64,000 bases of DNA from Maratus speciosus (GCA_963932465.1 OZ010788.1:673652484-673716483), one strand, 5' to 3'. Shown: positions 46,294-58,668, counted from the first letter of the stretch. The notes: generated by a model not told the origin, from the sequence alone. Numbers and translations are program-made.

Positions 46294-47073
46294 CAGTGAA
46301 ACCTCCCTGTGCGACCACCTCCATTAAGCGACCACCCCCTGAACGACCATTTTTTCATGGTACGAAATTTATTCCCATAGGCTCAATACTAATTTTACCT
46401 CTATTCAGAGACCACCCCAGTTGAACTCCCTCCATAAGGGACCCATTTCTTTGAAGAAAATGAAACAAATTCCGTTTTTCCGGGTCGCTTGAAAAAGGTT
46501 TTATTAGAATAATAATTCCGGAGAGCGCATTATTTATCAAACTTCTAAACTAAGTTTAGAATTTTTATTTATTCCGGTAACTTTTATGTATTAAACCCCT
46601 TTGTTCCTTTTTAGGCAATGAATTTAACTCTGATGACACATTAAGGATGACGGTCCATAAACTCCCCTGCCCTATTCTGTCAGGAAACTCTCAAAGGAAT
46701 AGATAAAGTAATGAAATCGTCAAAATTCGTTCCAGACAAAAAAAAAAAAAAAAAAAAAAATGCATTTATTTATTGAATTTTGAAAGGACTTGGGAATAAA
46801 ATTTATAGTAGATAAACCATAAAAGCAAAGCAAACATCAATGTATTCATTTTTTAAACTCTGCAGTAATTAACTTATGTAATTAACTTTTGCTTCGATAC
46901 TTAAATTTTCATATGTTTTCTTAATTTGAAAAATATAATTTTAGTAACATTAATTGTTACATTTTTTCAACAAGTAAATTCTAGATTTTAACATGACCTC
47001 CATTAAGAGACCACCTTTCGGAGCGATCAATTTTTATTGGAACGGAAGTGGTCGCTTTAGGGAGGTTTTACTG
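46294..47073. mobile_element. pogo/Tigger-like MITE nested in the CACTG element
   Basis: TA-CAGTGAAACCTCCCTGTGC at the left and GGGAGGTTTTACTG-TA at the right are terminal repeats. Subterminal GCGACCACC and GGTCGCTTT blocks are also inverted. TA duplications flank it. Internal GACCACC iterations occur at both ends. 780 bp, with an A-run near 46738 and no transposase. Confidence 0.75.
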
Positions 47074-47127
47074 TATATTGATAAAGGTGAGTGCTCGCTA
47101 AAGATAACGGTTCGTATGAAGGCTTTG

Positions 47128-47303
47128 CAGTAAAATCTCCATAACGGACAATCCTAAATAAAGGACACCACTATGTAGGATACACATTTTTTTATTGAAA
47201 ATATGCAAATTTTTTATACACTTATACCTCAGAAAAGCAGACACCTCCGAACGTCGGACAAATTCCACGGTTCCGAGGTGCCCGCTATTGAGAGGTTTTA
47301 CTG
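47128..47303. mobile_element. Short pogo/Tigger-like MITE
   Basis: CAGTAAAATCTCCATAACGGAC pairs with the complement of the right end TATTGAGAGGTTTTACTG. GGACACC and GGTGCCC also sit inversely. A lone left end of the same type (CAGTAAAAACTCTTAATCGCGG) occurs at 46205. Confidence 0.65.
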
Positions 47304-47807
47304 TATGAAGAAAAATATATTTTGTTTTTAACCTTATTCTACTCTAGAAATTCATAATATTGGTTAATAATAAATATTGATTAATAAATATTACAATATA
47401 ATACTCATATACTGTAAATTTGGGGGAATCCAGTGTTAGATTTTATTTAACACAGAAATAAAAATGCTTAAACTAATTTACTGGGAATATCTTATTTAAA
47501 TGGGAAAAAATTGCACAACATAGCAGGGATGGGATTCTTTCTGAAGGAGTGAATCATTTTTTATATTTGGGAGTAATTTGTTACCATAAAGCAGAGCTGA
47601 TTGCAGCATGGGCAAACTGGGCTGTTTCTATGGGCCTTTAGTTTTACTGGCCCCTAAATTTGGTACGAAATTTCCATAAAGCTGATATTTTAAATTCGTT
47701 TTGATCTTACACTTATTTTAATAAATATTTTGCACTTTTAGAACATGATTAGGCTAAAGAAAATGATATATTTATCCAAATATGTATTTGACGGCATCGA
47801 ATAGGCT

Positions 47808-47850
<43 letters not shown>

Positions 47851-48537
47851 TAACAGTATATGAAGGCAATGGGGGAGGGGGTGAATGAATACTAGGTCTT
47901 TGGACTAGAAGCAATTTGAAGTTCTCACTAAAAGTAATAAACATTTTTGATGCCGTAAGCCATATATGATAACACATTAAATACATATTTAGGTGAAAAA
48001 ATATATATTATATTATCCTATTCTAAAACTACAAAATACTGATTACAATCCCCATAAGGTCAAAACTGATTTAAAATATCAGCTTTATGAAAATTTCATA
48101 CCCAATTTGGGGTACCCTAAAATCAGGGGGCAGAGAAGCATCCCAGTTTTCCCACGCTGCAATCAGCTCTGCTGTATGGCAACAAATTATTCCCATTTAT
48201 AAAAAAAAATATTCAATGTGGTCAAACATGGCTGCGTATATGGTTTAGAAAGAAAATGGCCAAATATGGCTTCATATTGGCTAAAAAAAAGGCTCAAAGA
48301 TGGCCGCAATTAAGACATTTGAAATGTCTGAAATTCAGACGTAAGAAGTGTCTGAAAAATTTAAGACACTTTAAAACGTCTTAAAATTGAACACTCGTGT
48401 TTCAGACACTTAAGTGTCTGAAATTCAGACGCAAGAAGTGTCTGAAAATTTTAAGACATTTTAAAACGTCTGAAAATTGAACAGTGGGTTTCAGACACTT
48501 AAATGTCTGAATTTCAGACATTTAAGTTTACAGTGTA

Positions 48538-50503
48538 TCTATTTCTTCTCTTTTGCGCTTAATAAATTACTGTCGCTTTATATCCCAGGCTTACTCAATA
48601 CCGCTAATAAAATAAATCAAAAACAAATCTTTTTCTCATCCTAAAATCATTAACTGTTCGAGTATACTTTCCTTCGGTTAACATATAGATATAAAAAAAA
48701 AGATAATATTTGACCATATGCTCTTGTGCAGCAGTAACTTAAACATCCATTGTAATTTTCCATTTGATAGTCAATACAATGCCTTTTCGGCCTGAGAGAT
48801 ATCCTGTTAATATTGAAATCGGCGCCTGGATCTGCATTCCTTCTTTTAAATATAACGTTCCCATTGTCCAGCTGTGGCATATCATACTGTTCGTTAACAT
48901 TTCAGTTACTCGAGCTAATGAATCATTGGGCTGATTTTGAATTCAAAAGGTCCGTTAGGTTATAATTGTGCAAAGTTCAAAGATTTGCGGGTCGATGCAC
49001 TTACAATCAAGGCTGTTGGACGGCATTCTATCTCTGGCCGCACCGCTAAAAAGACGTAACACTTTTGTCTCCTGTACACCGGGGGTCAAGCCGCGAGAAT
49101 GTTATATTGCTCGCTTGTATTTAATAAAATACCACATACGTATCTTGGATCTTTTAACTGAATCTCTCATAGTACCTGAGTTTTTGCATCTGCGCAAAGT
49201 ACTTTAAACTGATACGGCTAATTGGATACAGATAAAATGACTATTTAAAATTTAAATTAATTTATCTTCAAAAGAATGAACGAAACCAACAGTATAACGA
49301 CATTTGAACAAGGGCATTCGCCGTCGTCGTCTCATCCCCTACATCCGTAGGAATTACAACGACTGTGATTACGTCTCCTGGCCAAACTTGGCCGAACGTT
49401 TTACAGAGTAATGTAGTTATTAAAGTTACCTTATAGTGCCCTTTTGTGTTCTTTGTCTCGTTTTTTCATAGCTTTCCAGTCAAGAAAAGTTTGTTCGGAT
49501 TTCTAGGAAACAGTCCTTACAAAATCAAAGACTATTCGCATCAATTTAAACCGCTTTTGCAACCTTATACCGGCTATATTGCAGTGCGCAGTGTCTAATA
49601 AATTTTTTATTCAAAATTTAATTGTCCGAATAGAAAATTAATTTAAATTTTTCAAATAGCCGTTGTCTATTTACTGTTGCTAAAATTTAAATATCCTCAT
49701 CAATAATTTTCCCGGACAACGTATTTTCAGTTTTATATATTGACATGTACAAAAATAGAATGAAAGAAAACTTTAAGATTAATATATTATTTACATGAGA
49801 TAACGTCATTACCGTAATTTTGCTGCGTTTTACGGTCCAAGCACTTTTTAATGATATGAGGGTATCAATAAATAAAGGAAAGTTTTTGCCATTATGGTTG
49901 ACAACAGAGTTTTTTAAACACAATTTTAACTTTTAGGATTATTTGAATCATTTTACTTTCAAGATAAGTAATTGATTTTATTTTGATATCGTGATTTTTG
50001 AAAGAAACTGAGCAGAGATAAAAATATTTTGATATCAATACATTAATTAGCATTTAACGTATGTTTTTTTATATGAGAAACTCGCTCACTTAATGTTTCC
50101 ACTGGTGAAATTCGCTGGTTGTACTATTTAAAATGAAATGACCATTTTTGTCTGAAAAACTTACAAAAAACGCTTTCACAAAAGTGTCGTATATTTCGAA
50201 CATATTCATTATTCCTATTCCCGATTTTTCTTTATTTTATTGCTGGAAGGGCAAAGAACAATGATATTTTATTAAATTGAAAACACTTTTAAGGACTATT
50301 TTGCGTTTTAAATCCAGTTCTTAAAATAATATTTATCTAATCTATTTCTTAAAATTGTATAATTCTGCATTTTCAGCAATGTTTTTTTTATTTTTCATAT
50401 TTTTAAAACACAGCATATTCACGTGTTTTTAGAGACCTCGGGATCTGAACGGAGGTTAGCGAGCGCAGACTGTAGGATACAGAATCCCTCAATAATCTCT
50501 CTG

Positions 50504-50538
<35 letters not shown>

Positions 50539-50719
50539 AACCAAAACCGCTGCTGTAATTGAATTTTATGTGATCGGGGATCTTTCTCGGCTTATAATAC
50601 AAAAGCTATTGCATATAAATTATTAAAACTGGTCGAAGTGTGTGATAAACTCGTTAAGTAGACAATTTTTAAATAGAATAATTATTTTAAACGCTATTTA
50701 ATGTTGAAAATTGTTACAG
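48538..50719. other. Non-coding intron stretch
   Basis: Short open frames without domains only. An A-run lies at 50509-50535. I see no terminal repeats. Confidence 0.4.
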
Positions 50720-50915
50720 TACACTATTAAAAATCTGCAGCAAACTGCCCAGTCATTCGACCGATTTTAAAGATAATGTTTACTTGATCCTATTATGAAG
50801 CGTATCTTAGTGTATTACTGACCATATCATTGTCACAATAAAGTTTTATGTAATCATTTTCCTGGAGAACAGTCGAATGGCTGGGCAGTTTGTTGCAGCT
50901 TTTTAACAATGAAGT
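50720..50915. mobile_element. MITE with ~35-bp TIRs
   Basis: TTAAAAATCTGCAGCAAACT...CAGTCATTCGAC near 50727-50761 is the near-perfect complement of GTCGAATGGCTGGGCAG...TGCAGCTTTTTAA near 50873-50907. About 190 bp, non-coding. Confidence 0.8.
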
Positions 50916-51168
50916 GCGGTTTAAAAGGTATTGGATCTCAAACTATGCATAGCAATTTTACTTTTTTTTTTAACGCACATATTAGACTAGATTGCGGCGT
51001 GCAGTGTCTAATCATTCTTTAAATTTCCCTAATTTTTTAAATATTTTTCAATTTTTTATTCAAAATTTCATTATTTGAATGGAGATTTATTTCGCATTTC
51101 GAAAAAGTTTTTCTTTAACTACTGTTGCCAAATTAAGAAAAAAGCGCAAATAATAATATTACCAAATA

Positions 51169-52699
51169 CACTGCTCAAAACAATTAAAGGATATTTGAAG
51201 TTTTATATAAAATAAAGATATAAACGAAATTTTTTTTGCCGAAAATAGAAGAAGAGAATCACAAATGCAAATTTTTCTGGTTTTCAAACTGTGGAGTATG
51301 CAAATTTTGAGTTCGACGTCAAAAACGTCGCTTCAGCGGCAGCGAATGAAATTTGACTTTCAACTGGATAAAAGAGAATGAAGACAAGGATGATCGGCAT
51401 TCAGTGATTGCTTTGTTTCGATGGGTACGATGTCTCAGCGAAGTCATTTGACAGATTCAGAAGCTTTGAGACTTGTTGGTAGGTTAGAAGGGGGCCAAAC
51501 TCAAGCCGAAGTAGCGCAAGCCATTGGAGTGTCACAAAGTGTCATTTCCAGAATCTGGAACCGTTTTTTGGAGAGTGGATGTGCAGGCCGAAGACCAGGG
51601 CAAGGTCGTAGACGGGCAACAACGCCCAATGAAGATCGGTATTTAGCGTTAACAGCTCGGAGACACCGAACCATGAACGCTACTCTTCTCCAACAACACC
51701 TTCGCTCGGCTACAGGCACCACGATTTCAACTCAGACTGTCCGAAACCGGCTCCATGCTGTAGGTCTGTATGCTCGCCGACCGATGGTATGTGTTAGATT
51801 AACATCAAGGCATCGTCGCGACCGCAGGGAGTGGGCAACCGAGCATGTCAACTGGAGGAGAAATGAATGGAGCAATATTCTGTTTTCTGACGAGTCCCGT
51901 TTTTCTGTGCATCCGGATAATAGGCGTATTTTCATCTGGAGGGACCGCGGCAGTAGGAATAATCCTGCGTTCGTGCACAAAAGTGTCAGATTTGGCGGTG
52001 GAGGAGTGTTGGTGTATGGTGGCATCTCCGTTGACGGGCGCACTGACCTCTACATCATTCGAGATGGAGCTCTGACTGGTCGCCGATATAGGGATGAGAT
52101 CCTCAGACCTATTGTAGTCCCTTACGCTGCAGCAATCGGAGATAACTTCCTTTTAATGGACGATAACTGCAGGCCACATCGTGCAAACCTGGTGGAGGAT
52201 TTCCTTTTCGAGGAAGGAATCGTTCGAATGAAAAGGCCAGCGTGTTCTCCAGACATGAATCCAATCGAGCACGTTTGGGACGCTCTAGGAAGACGAGTTT
52301 TTGGCCGCCAACAACCCCCACAAACTCTCCAAGAACTGGAAAGAGCTCTTCTGGAAGAGTGGGGCAGAATACCCCAACTCGTCATTAATAGCCTCATTGA
52401 GTCCATGCCTCAAAGGTGTTCAACGTTGCTGGCCGCCAGTGGAAACCATACCCCCTACTGAAAATGATTTTCTTTGAAGAAAACACCTTTTCTTATTCTT
52501 TTTTTCTCATATGCACAAATTGTGTTTTTTTCCTTTAGTACACAAATGCGCAATAAAATGCATTTTTTTCTGCCAAACATGTGTAATTTATTCTCATATA
52601 ACCTACTATGTCTGTCGACCATGTATCAATCATCTAAACAGTTTACCAGATACAAAATCCACCTAAAACTGCAATATCTTTTAATTGTTTTGAGCAGTG
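51169..52699 (+). mobile_element. Tc1-like transposon, apparently complete
   Basis: Terminal repeats CACTGCTCAAAACAATTAAA (left) and TTTAATTGTTTTGAGCAGTG (right) are exact over 20 bp, with similarity inward for roughly ten more. TA dinucleotides flank both ends (51167-51168 and 52700-52701), the Tc1/mariner target. A single uninterrupted transposase lies inside. It sits in the last lectin intron. Confidence 0.95.
51421..52461 (+). CDS. Tc1-like DD34E transposase, intact ORF
   Basis: 346 codons from ATG to TGA, the normal length for Tc1 enzymes, which bind their own terminal repeats and cut and paste the element into TA sites. Residues ~10-60 form a paired-type helix-turn-helix (QTQAEVAQAIGVSQSVISRI), followed by a GRRPGQGRRR basic linker and a second HTH (TISTQTVRNRLHAVG). 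Catalytic residues: D in LFSDESRF, D in LLMDDNCRPH and E in SPDMNPIEHVW, with 34 residues between the second D and the E. No stop or frameshift interrupts it. Its composition is clearly less AT-rich than the surrounding intron. Possibly still active, but activity is inference. Confidence 0.96.
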   Translation: MGTMSQRSHLTDSEALRLVGRLEGGQTQAEVAQAIGVSQSVISRIWNRFLESGCAGRRPGQGRRRATTPNEDRYLALTARRHRTMNATLLQQHLRSATGTTISTQTVRNRLHAVGLYARRPMVCVRLTSRHRRDRREWATEHVNWRRNEWSNILFSDESRFSVHPDNRRIFIWRDRGSRNNPAFVHKSVRFGGGGVLVYGGISVDGRTDLYIIRDGALTGRRYRDEILRPIVVPYAAAIGDNFLLMDDNCRPHRANLVEDFLFEEGIVRMKRPACSPDMNPIEHVWDALGRRVFGRQQPPQTLQELERALLEEWGRIPQLVINSLIESMPQRCSTLLAASGNHTPY

Positions 52700-52902
52700 T
52701 ATTTCACTATTTAGAAATATATTTACATGCGGATATCAAACGATAAAGGCAACTTTAAAGTAATTATAATTACATTTTTACTTGCGAAAACATTTAATAG
52801 TGAAAATTACTTCATATTTAAAAAGCCGAAATTATAATATTTCGAAACATTTTTCAATTCAAAAAATATTTACATGGTGATTATTAAAAGAGAAAGACAA
52901 CT

Positions 52903-55847
52903 TTAACCGTTTAAACGCCAATGTTCCCATTTGGGAACATCAATTTAAAAAAATCTTCAAAAATTTAATTTTAAAGATACCTTTATGAGATTTTTATTTC
53001 ATAAACTTAAAAATATGATTGATTTTTTGAAATGTGTTAAAATGGGATACTTTTGTTTTTTTTATATCGAAAAAAATGTTCAAATTTGCAAATTTTGCCA
53101 TATTTCATATTGATAAATTGTAAATTTTTTAAAGAATATATAAAATATAAAATATTTTTAAATTCATGTGAGTTATGAAATAGTAACCTTAAAACAATAT
53201 GTAGAATACAATTAAATCATAAAAAAGGGTATAGTTGAGTAAATATGAAGAAATATATTTCGATGTTCCCATTTGGGAACATTGGCGTTTGCCATGAACT
53301 TTTTTTATATGTTTAAACTCAACGCAATTAACCGATTTGAGTGATATTGTACAGGTATTTCCTGCATGAAAGCAAGGTATAATTGAGTGCAAAGATGGTT
53401 TATTAGTATAAGATTCAAGTTTATCCGAAACCGCCCTGCCCCGCCCCTCCCCTCCCCCCAACAAAAAATAAAAATTTCAACTTTCAGTATTTCATTTTCT
53501 CTGTTTCCTACTGCCTGCACTGATGTCACCTCTTGCTAAAGGATATCTATATCTGCTGGATACAACCGAAAAATATAAACAAGTGAGTCACAGTTGTAGC
53601 TTTATGACGTAGATTAGAGGAGAATTTTATTTGCCCCTGTCTTCTTATCAGATGTGCCGAAAGGTCAAAGTTGAGTTCCTTTCCCGACGTGTTTCAGGAA
53701 AGAAGGAAGGAAAATTCACGCTTAGAAAGGAATAAGTTGCTCTGTGTTTCTGTTGTAGGCTTATTTTGTTGATTATGGATCACGCTAAGCGTTTTAAAAC
53801 TGTGGAAGAAGCTCTCGAATATTTCGATACACTAAATTCAGATGAATCTGATAATTCAGATGTTGATATATGCATTATTCCGCCAAATGAAAGTGGTGAT
53901 ATAACAGAAAATGAGGATATCCATGATGAAGATTTAGGGGAAATTATTCCGACGGATGTAACGGGAGAATTGGATATTCTGCGTAAAGATGAGGCTTGTG
54001 ATGCGCCATCAACATCACACACAAGAACAGAAGCAGAGAGCATGGGTAAAGGTGATGATGATTTTTCTACACGAAAAACAATTAAACTGTATGAAGCAAG
54101 ATGGAGTGAGAGAAAAGAATTTAATCATACATTTCTTGATGAGGAACCAGGTGATTTAAAAATTGATTTTCCAGAGTTACAAGATTTGGATCCTATTCAA
54201 AATTTTGATAAAATTTTGCCTAAAGACTATATCGGAACATTAGCATGCATGACAAAGTTATACGCTAGTCAAAAAGGAGAGATAATTGCCATTGAAGATA
54301 CAGATATTGCTCAGTTTCTAGGATTGCTCCTCTTGAGTGGTTACCATTGGGTGCCAAAAGAAGATTATTATTGGAGCACTGCTGAAGATTTGAAAGTTGA
54401 TATTGTTCCAACAGTCATGTCAAGAAGCCATTTCCGTACAATCAAAAAGTTTTTTCACTTAAATGATAATTCTAAATTGAAGCTAGGTGATAAACTTGAG
54501 AAAATAGCTCCAATTTATGAAGAATTGGGGAAAAATTTGCGTCAGTTTGGAACTTTCCATACGAAATTGAGCATAGATGAATCTATAGTACCTTATTATG
54601 GACACCACACTTGCAAAATGTTTATAAAATGTAAACCCATAAGATTCGGGTTTAAAATATGGATGTTATGTTCCTCGTCTGGATATCCGTATGCGATGGA
54701 AATTTATTCTGGAAGGAAGATTGAGTCTACAGGAATGCCTCTGGGTGAGGATGTCGTGACGCAGCTAATCTCCACAGTTGCAGATCCGGGCAGGCACGAA
54801 ATCTATTTCGATAACTTTTTTATATCTTATAACTTATTAAAAAAATTGACAGACTCTTGAATTAGAGCTACAGGTACAATCCGAAGTAACCGCATCCGGC
54901 AATGTCCTTTACTAGACAATAAAAACTTGGCCAAAAAGACCAGAGGAGCAATGGATTACCGTAGTGATGGAACTGTATTCATTTGCCGGTGGAATGACAA
55001 TGCAGTTGTGACAGTTGCCTCTAATCACCAAACGCACGAACCTATTTCAAACACAAAGATATATTCTAAATCGGCAAAAAAGAAAATTGATGTTCCACAA
55101 CCTGCTCTTATAAGATATTACAATGAAGGTATGAGTGGAGTTGATGTTCTGGATAAACTTCTTTCATCGTACAGACCGCAGCTACGAAATAAAAAATGGT
55201 ACTGGAATTTATTTGCAAACGCTCTAAATATTGCTGCAACAGCATCTTGGATAATTTATAGATACATTCATGGAAAGAATTCAATGTCACATTTAGAATT
55301 TCGTCGAGATATTACAATGAACTTACTGCGTTCCAAACCAAAACTTATATCTCAACCTGGACCAAAAATGCATGTTCAAAATAAACTTAGAAAAACTGAT
55401 AATCATTATCTGATATCTGCGTCACAAGGACGTTGTGCTCTTTGCCAAACAAACTGCCGCAACATGTGTGTTGAGTGTGACAAGAGGTTGCATAAAGATT
55501 GTTTTCCCTTATATCACGGCAAATAAATCGGATAAAAAGCTGTAAAAATAAAAAGGTAAACAATTTTAATGTAAATTATTATTAAATTGCCAAATATTTT
55601 CATAATCTTTTATTTTTATGCTTTTTTGTTCATTTGATTTTTGTAAAAAGAAAATCCTCAAAACCTATAAGAAAAGTACTCACTAGACGCCAATGTTCCC
55701 ATTTGGGAACATCTAAAAAATCCATATGATTTTTTTTTTCTTTAAATGTTTTTATTAATTACTTATAAGGGGTCTATAAGTATACTTAATTAAGCAAATT
55801 TAAGTACCAGTTCGATCTACTTCATAATTCGGCGTCTAAACGGTTAA
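52903..55847 (+). mobile_element. piggyBac-type transposon
   Basis: TTAA at 52903-52906 and 55844-55847, with terminal repeats TTAACCGTTTAAACGCC and the complement of GGCGTCTAAACGGTTAA (one mismatch). The palindrome ATGTTCCCATTTGGGAACAT occurs just inside the left end (about 52920), inverted near 53262-53281, and near 55691 inside the right end. The transposase between is interrupted by one stop. The element is otherwise complete. Confidence 0.93.
53775..55526 (+). pseudogene. piggyBac transposase with a single nonsense codon
   Basis: The start chosen is the ATG at 53775 (the open frame begins three codons earlier with TTG). The frame runs to a TGA at 54858-54860, then continues in the same frame to 55526, for a total near 580 residues, normal for piggyBac. 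An acidic N-terminus is followed by the DDE-like domain: D in LSIDESIVPYYG (~residue 270), D in IYFDNFF (~348) and D in MSGVDVLDKL after the stop. The C-terminus has a cysteine-rich zinc domain (CALC...CVEC...HKDC) that binds terminal DNA in this family. The stop removes the third aspartate and the zinc domain, so this copy should be inactive unless the stop is read through. Confidence 0.92.
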
Positions 55848-55915
55848 GTTAATGAAATCATTATGTTCAAAAATCCTTAAAATGGGGAAAATGCGTTTTG
55901 TTTTAAACAGTGTAT

Positions 55916-56122
55916 TTAACACTAGAACGGCCGTGAGCGGTCATTTTGACCGCTACCATATGAATATATTTCTGTTCAAACCAGAAATGTCATTATAAAA
56001 TATATTTAAAATAAACAAAGAAGAAAAAACTTAAATTTAAAAGTTGAACTGTTTTAAAACAAATTCTGGTATGGAATATTTTTATAAAACTTGACTAAAA
56101 TTTCCGGCATTTCTAGTGTTAA
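55916..56122. mobile_element. piggyBac-like MITE
   Basis: TTAACACTAGAACGGCCG at the left and CCGGCATTTCTAGTGTTAA at the right, with TTAA at both ends. A GAGCGGTCA-TTT-TGACCGCT hairpin lies just inside the left end. It is 207 bp and sits 68 bp beyond the full-length piggyBac element, but its ends differ from that element. Confidence 0.75.
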
Positions 56123-58496
56123 AACGATTTTCTTATAGTGTCTAAAAGAAAAACATTCTTGGCGTTATTACAAAAATTTTAACAAACGTTTAAAGTTATA
56201 TACTGCAACAATTTTTACTTAAAAATTTTGTACAAGCTTGTTTTTGATTGTGTGATAGAACTTCTTTAAACAATCTTGAAAACAGCGGTAGCAGTGGAAG
56301 CGGATTCCCCGGTCAAAGAGAAGTGAAATGCAATCCTATTACAAAAGAATGCTGTTAGGCTTGAGAATATCATGCAATCTTCCGTAATCAGGTAATCTTT
56401 TTAAAAACGATTTAGCATGTATTTAGAGCTTGTGGGGTTCGGCTGGAAGTTAGCCAGCGTACCTTGTAGGGTGCAGAGCTCACTAATGTATAAAGAGTTT
56501 TCTTTTTATGTGAATTTTTAATCTTATGATATTTACTTTTTAGTTAATTATTTTGAAATAAAATAAGTGCAAATTATTTTGTTTGTATATATAAATTCCT
56601 TGGTATTTTCTTTAAATAATAGTAAAGTCTCGTGATTTAAAAAATAAATAATGGCCTGACAAATACTGAAAAAAAAATTAGATAGTAGGAGAAATTTATG
56701 TGTTCGTTTTTTAGAATAACAAATAACCATTCATACTTAAAAACATACTTTAATGAATAGAATATAATAAATTAAACTATTGTACTTGTATTTAAAATTC
56801 TTGGGTAAAAAGAATTACATTTTTTTCATGATCTAAATGAATAAATTGAAGGTAAAGAACATTAGATAACAAATAATATTCAGGATATAAAAAAAAAAAA
56901 ACTGTTAGCGCTAAATTCGTTTTTAAAATAAGAATTAAGGAGCCGATGAGTTAAAAGAATAATTTGTTCGGAAATTAATCAGAAAAATTTTAAGTATCAA
57001 GAAGCACAAGACTAGAAATCTAGATAAATGCATGATCGCAATTTTAAGAAAATGTTCGAACGATTGCTGAGAAAATTTATCATAATAATTTATGACGCTT
57101 CTTGTCAAATCTTATCTAGGAATTTTGTGATGTATTATTTTTAATGTTAAATGCATGAAATATGCAGGTATTCTTATTCAGATACTAAGGAAATTAATAT
57201 TATTTCACTTATTTTAATAAAGACAAAGGATATTCCACTAAATCATGTGGAATTTGGTTATTTAAGACGTTTGAGAGATATCATCGCCAAAGAGATATCG
57301 TCGCTATCATTATCGAGAAGCAATCGATTATAACTCAAGATTTATTACTTTTTAGAAAAATGATACCCGCTTTCCTATTTCTGATTCAATAGCATTGTTT
57401 GGAAATTTTCTTGCTTTTATGCGTAAAAAATCACTCCCTGGGTGTATCTGAAAAATTCGTTACGTTTAGCGGAGACATTTACTGTTCTTTATTTTACTCT
57501 TACTTCTCCGGGTTTTTTTTTTTCTTTTTTTTTCATTTTTTAAAGAAAAATTTTATAACCAGTAAAAGATAAAAATAATTTTTAAATGAAATTCTAACTT
57601 TTAATAAGCTTTTATTTTTTAATTAGCTAAAAACGTTTAAAAAAATTATGTGCGAAAAATATTGAAGAATATTTTAAATACATGTTTTACGCAACATATT
57701 TTTTACGCTCCCTACAATTCATGTAGGAAAGCATTTTCTTTCTTTTTTCTTTTTTTTTTTCATCAATGCATCAAATTTATTGTTATTAAGGTCGTTCTCA
57801 AATTCCCTGCGAAATTTTCTTACTCCTTTTCTGATTCATTATTAAACATACATGCATCAAATAGGCAGGCTTGACGATTGAAACGACTTGGAATCGAAAA
57901 TCGTTTTCCATTTTTTTTATCAATATATTACTTATTGAATTTTAAACGATTCTTGTCATGTTAAGACTCGTTTTTCCCCTTTCTCGTGCTACCACGTCGA
58001 GAATTCAGTGCGAAACGATACTATTTTTCAAAGCTCTGCCTTTGATTCTCTATCGTGAAGTTTATTCCTTACGGCGATATAACCACACTTCCATCTACTT
58101 CCTAATAATAACTTTAAAAGATAAATTTAGTGCAAATAGCTGTTTTACTATTTTTGAATTTATTACATAATATTCTATATTTCCAATTCATTCATTTAAA
58201 TCACACACACAAAATAATAATAGTCTTTACGCCTAATTATTTCACATATAATATATTTATTTTTTATGTTTTTAAGTATTTCATATTTCTTATTGACCCT
58301 TTTTTCAATTCCGAAATATAAGTGCCTAAATTCTTTCTAATTTTTTAAAAATAATAGTTATAGTGCTATTGTTTATTTTTTCAGACATGAAGGTTTACTA
58401 ATTTTTGAAGAAAATGCTAAGTTTATACTCACCCAAGATCACGTCTTCACAGATCTTTGTTCCTTCACCGATTATCTTTATGTTACTGTATGTGCT
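56123..58496. other. Non-coding intron stretch
   Basis: Very AT-rich, with only short open frames and no recognisable domain. I see no terminal repeats. Confidence 0.45.
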
Positions 58497-58668
58497 TATA
58501 CTCCCTGTAGGAAAAATCGTCTTTTCAAGGACAAACGTCCTCTTTTCATTTTTCCTTCGTTAGAATAGTTATTAACCTAAGATAAGGGCCGAGGAATAAC
58601 CAACGTAGGAATAATGAAAAGAGGGTGTTTGTCCTTGAAAAGCCTATTTTTCCTACAGGGAGTATAAA
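58497..58668. mobile_element. MITE with ~60-bp inverted arms
   Basis: TTATACTCCCTGTAGGAAAA at the left pairs with TTTTCCTACAGGGAGTATAA at the right. TTTTCAAGGACAAAC and GTTTGTCCTTGAAAA, and CCTCTTTTCATT and AATGAAAAGAGG, also pair. The ~45-bp loop is unpaired. Non-coding. Confidence 0.85.

Larger units (their letters stand above)
43984..48537. mobile_element. CACTG-ended DNA element with palindromic subterminal iterons
   Basis: The left end reads TA-CACTG and the right end CAGTG-TA. Both ends carry dense clusters of a motif like GTCTTAAATTAAGAC or CAGACACTTAAGTGTCTG (43995-44195 and 48315-48525), some as perfect 18-bp palindromes. CACT-starting termini plus many subterminal repeats recall CACTA/EnSpm-type elements, but a 2-bp TA flank would also fit other superfamilies. 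The 4.5-kb interior has no transposase. It contains nested pogo-like MITEs and a T-run at 47811-47849. Confidence 0.6.

Noticed and set aside
46321..46440. Repeated GACCACC spacing resembling a CRISPR-like array
   Set aside because: Only a few irregular iterations inside a MITE end in a eukaryotic intron. Not an array of repeats and spacers.
48650..48880. Minus frame sharing the string ADFNINRI with 42521-42793
   Set aside because: The match is eight residues in AT-rich DNA, without wider similarity, so it is likely chance.
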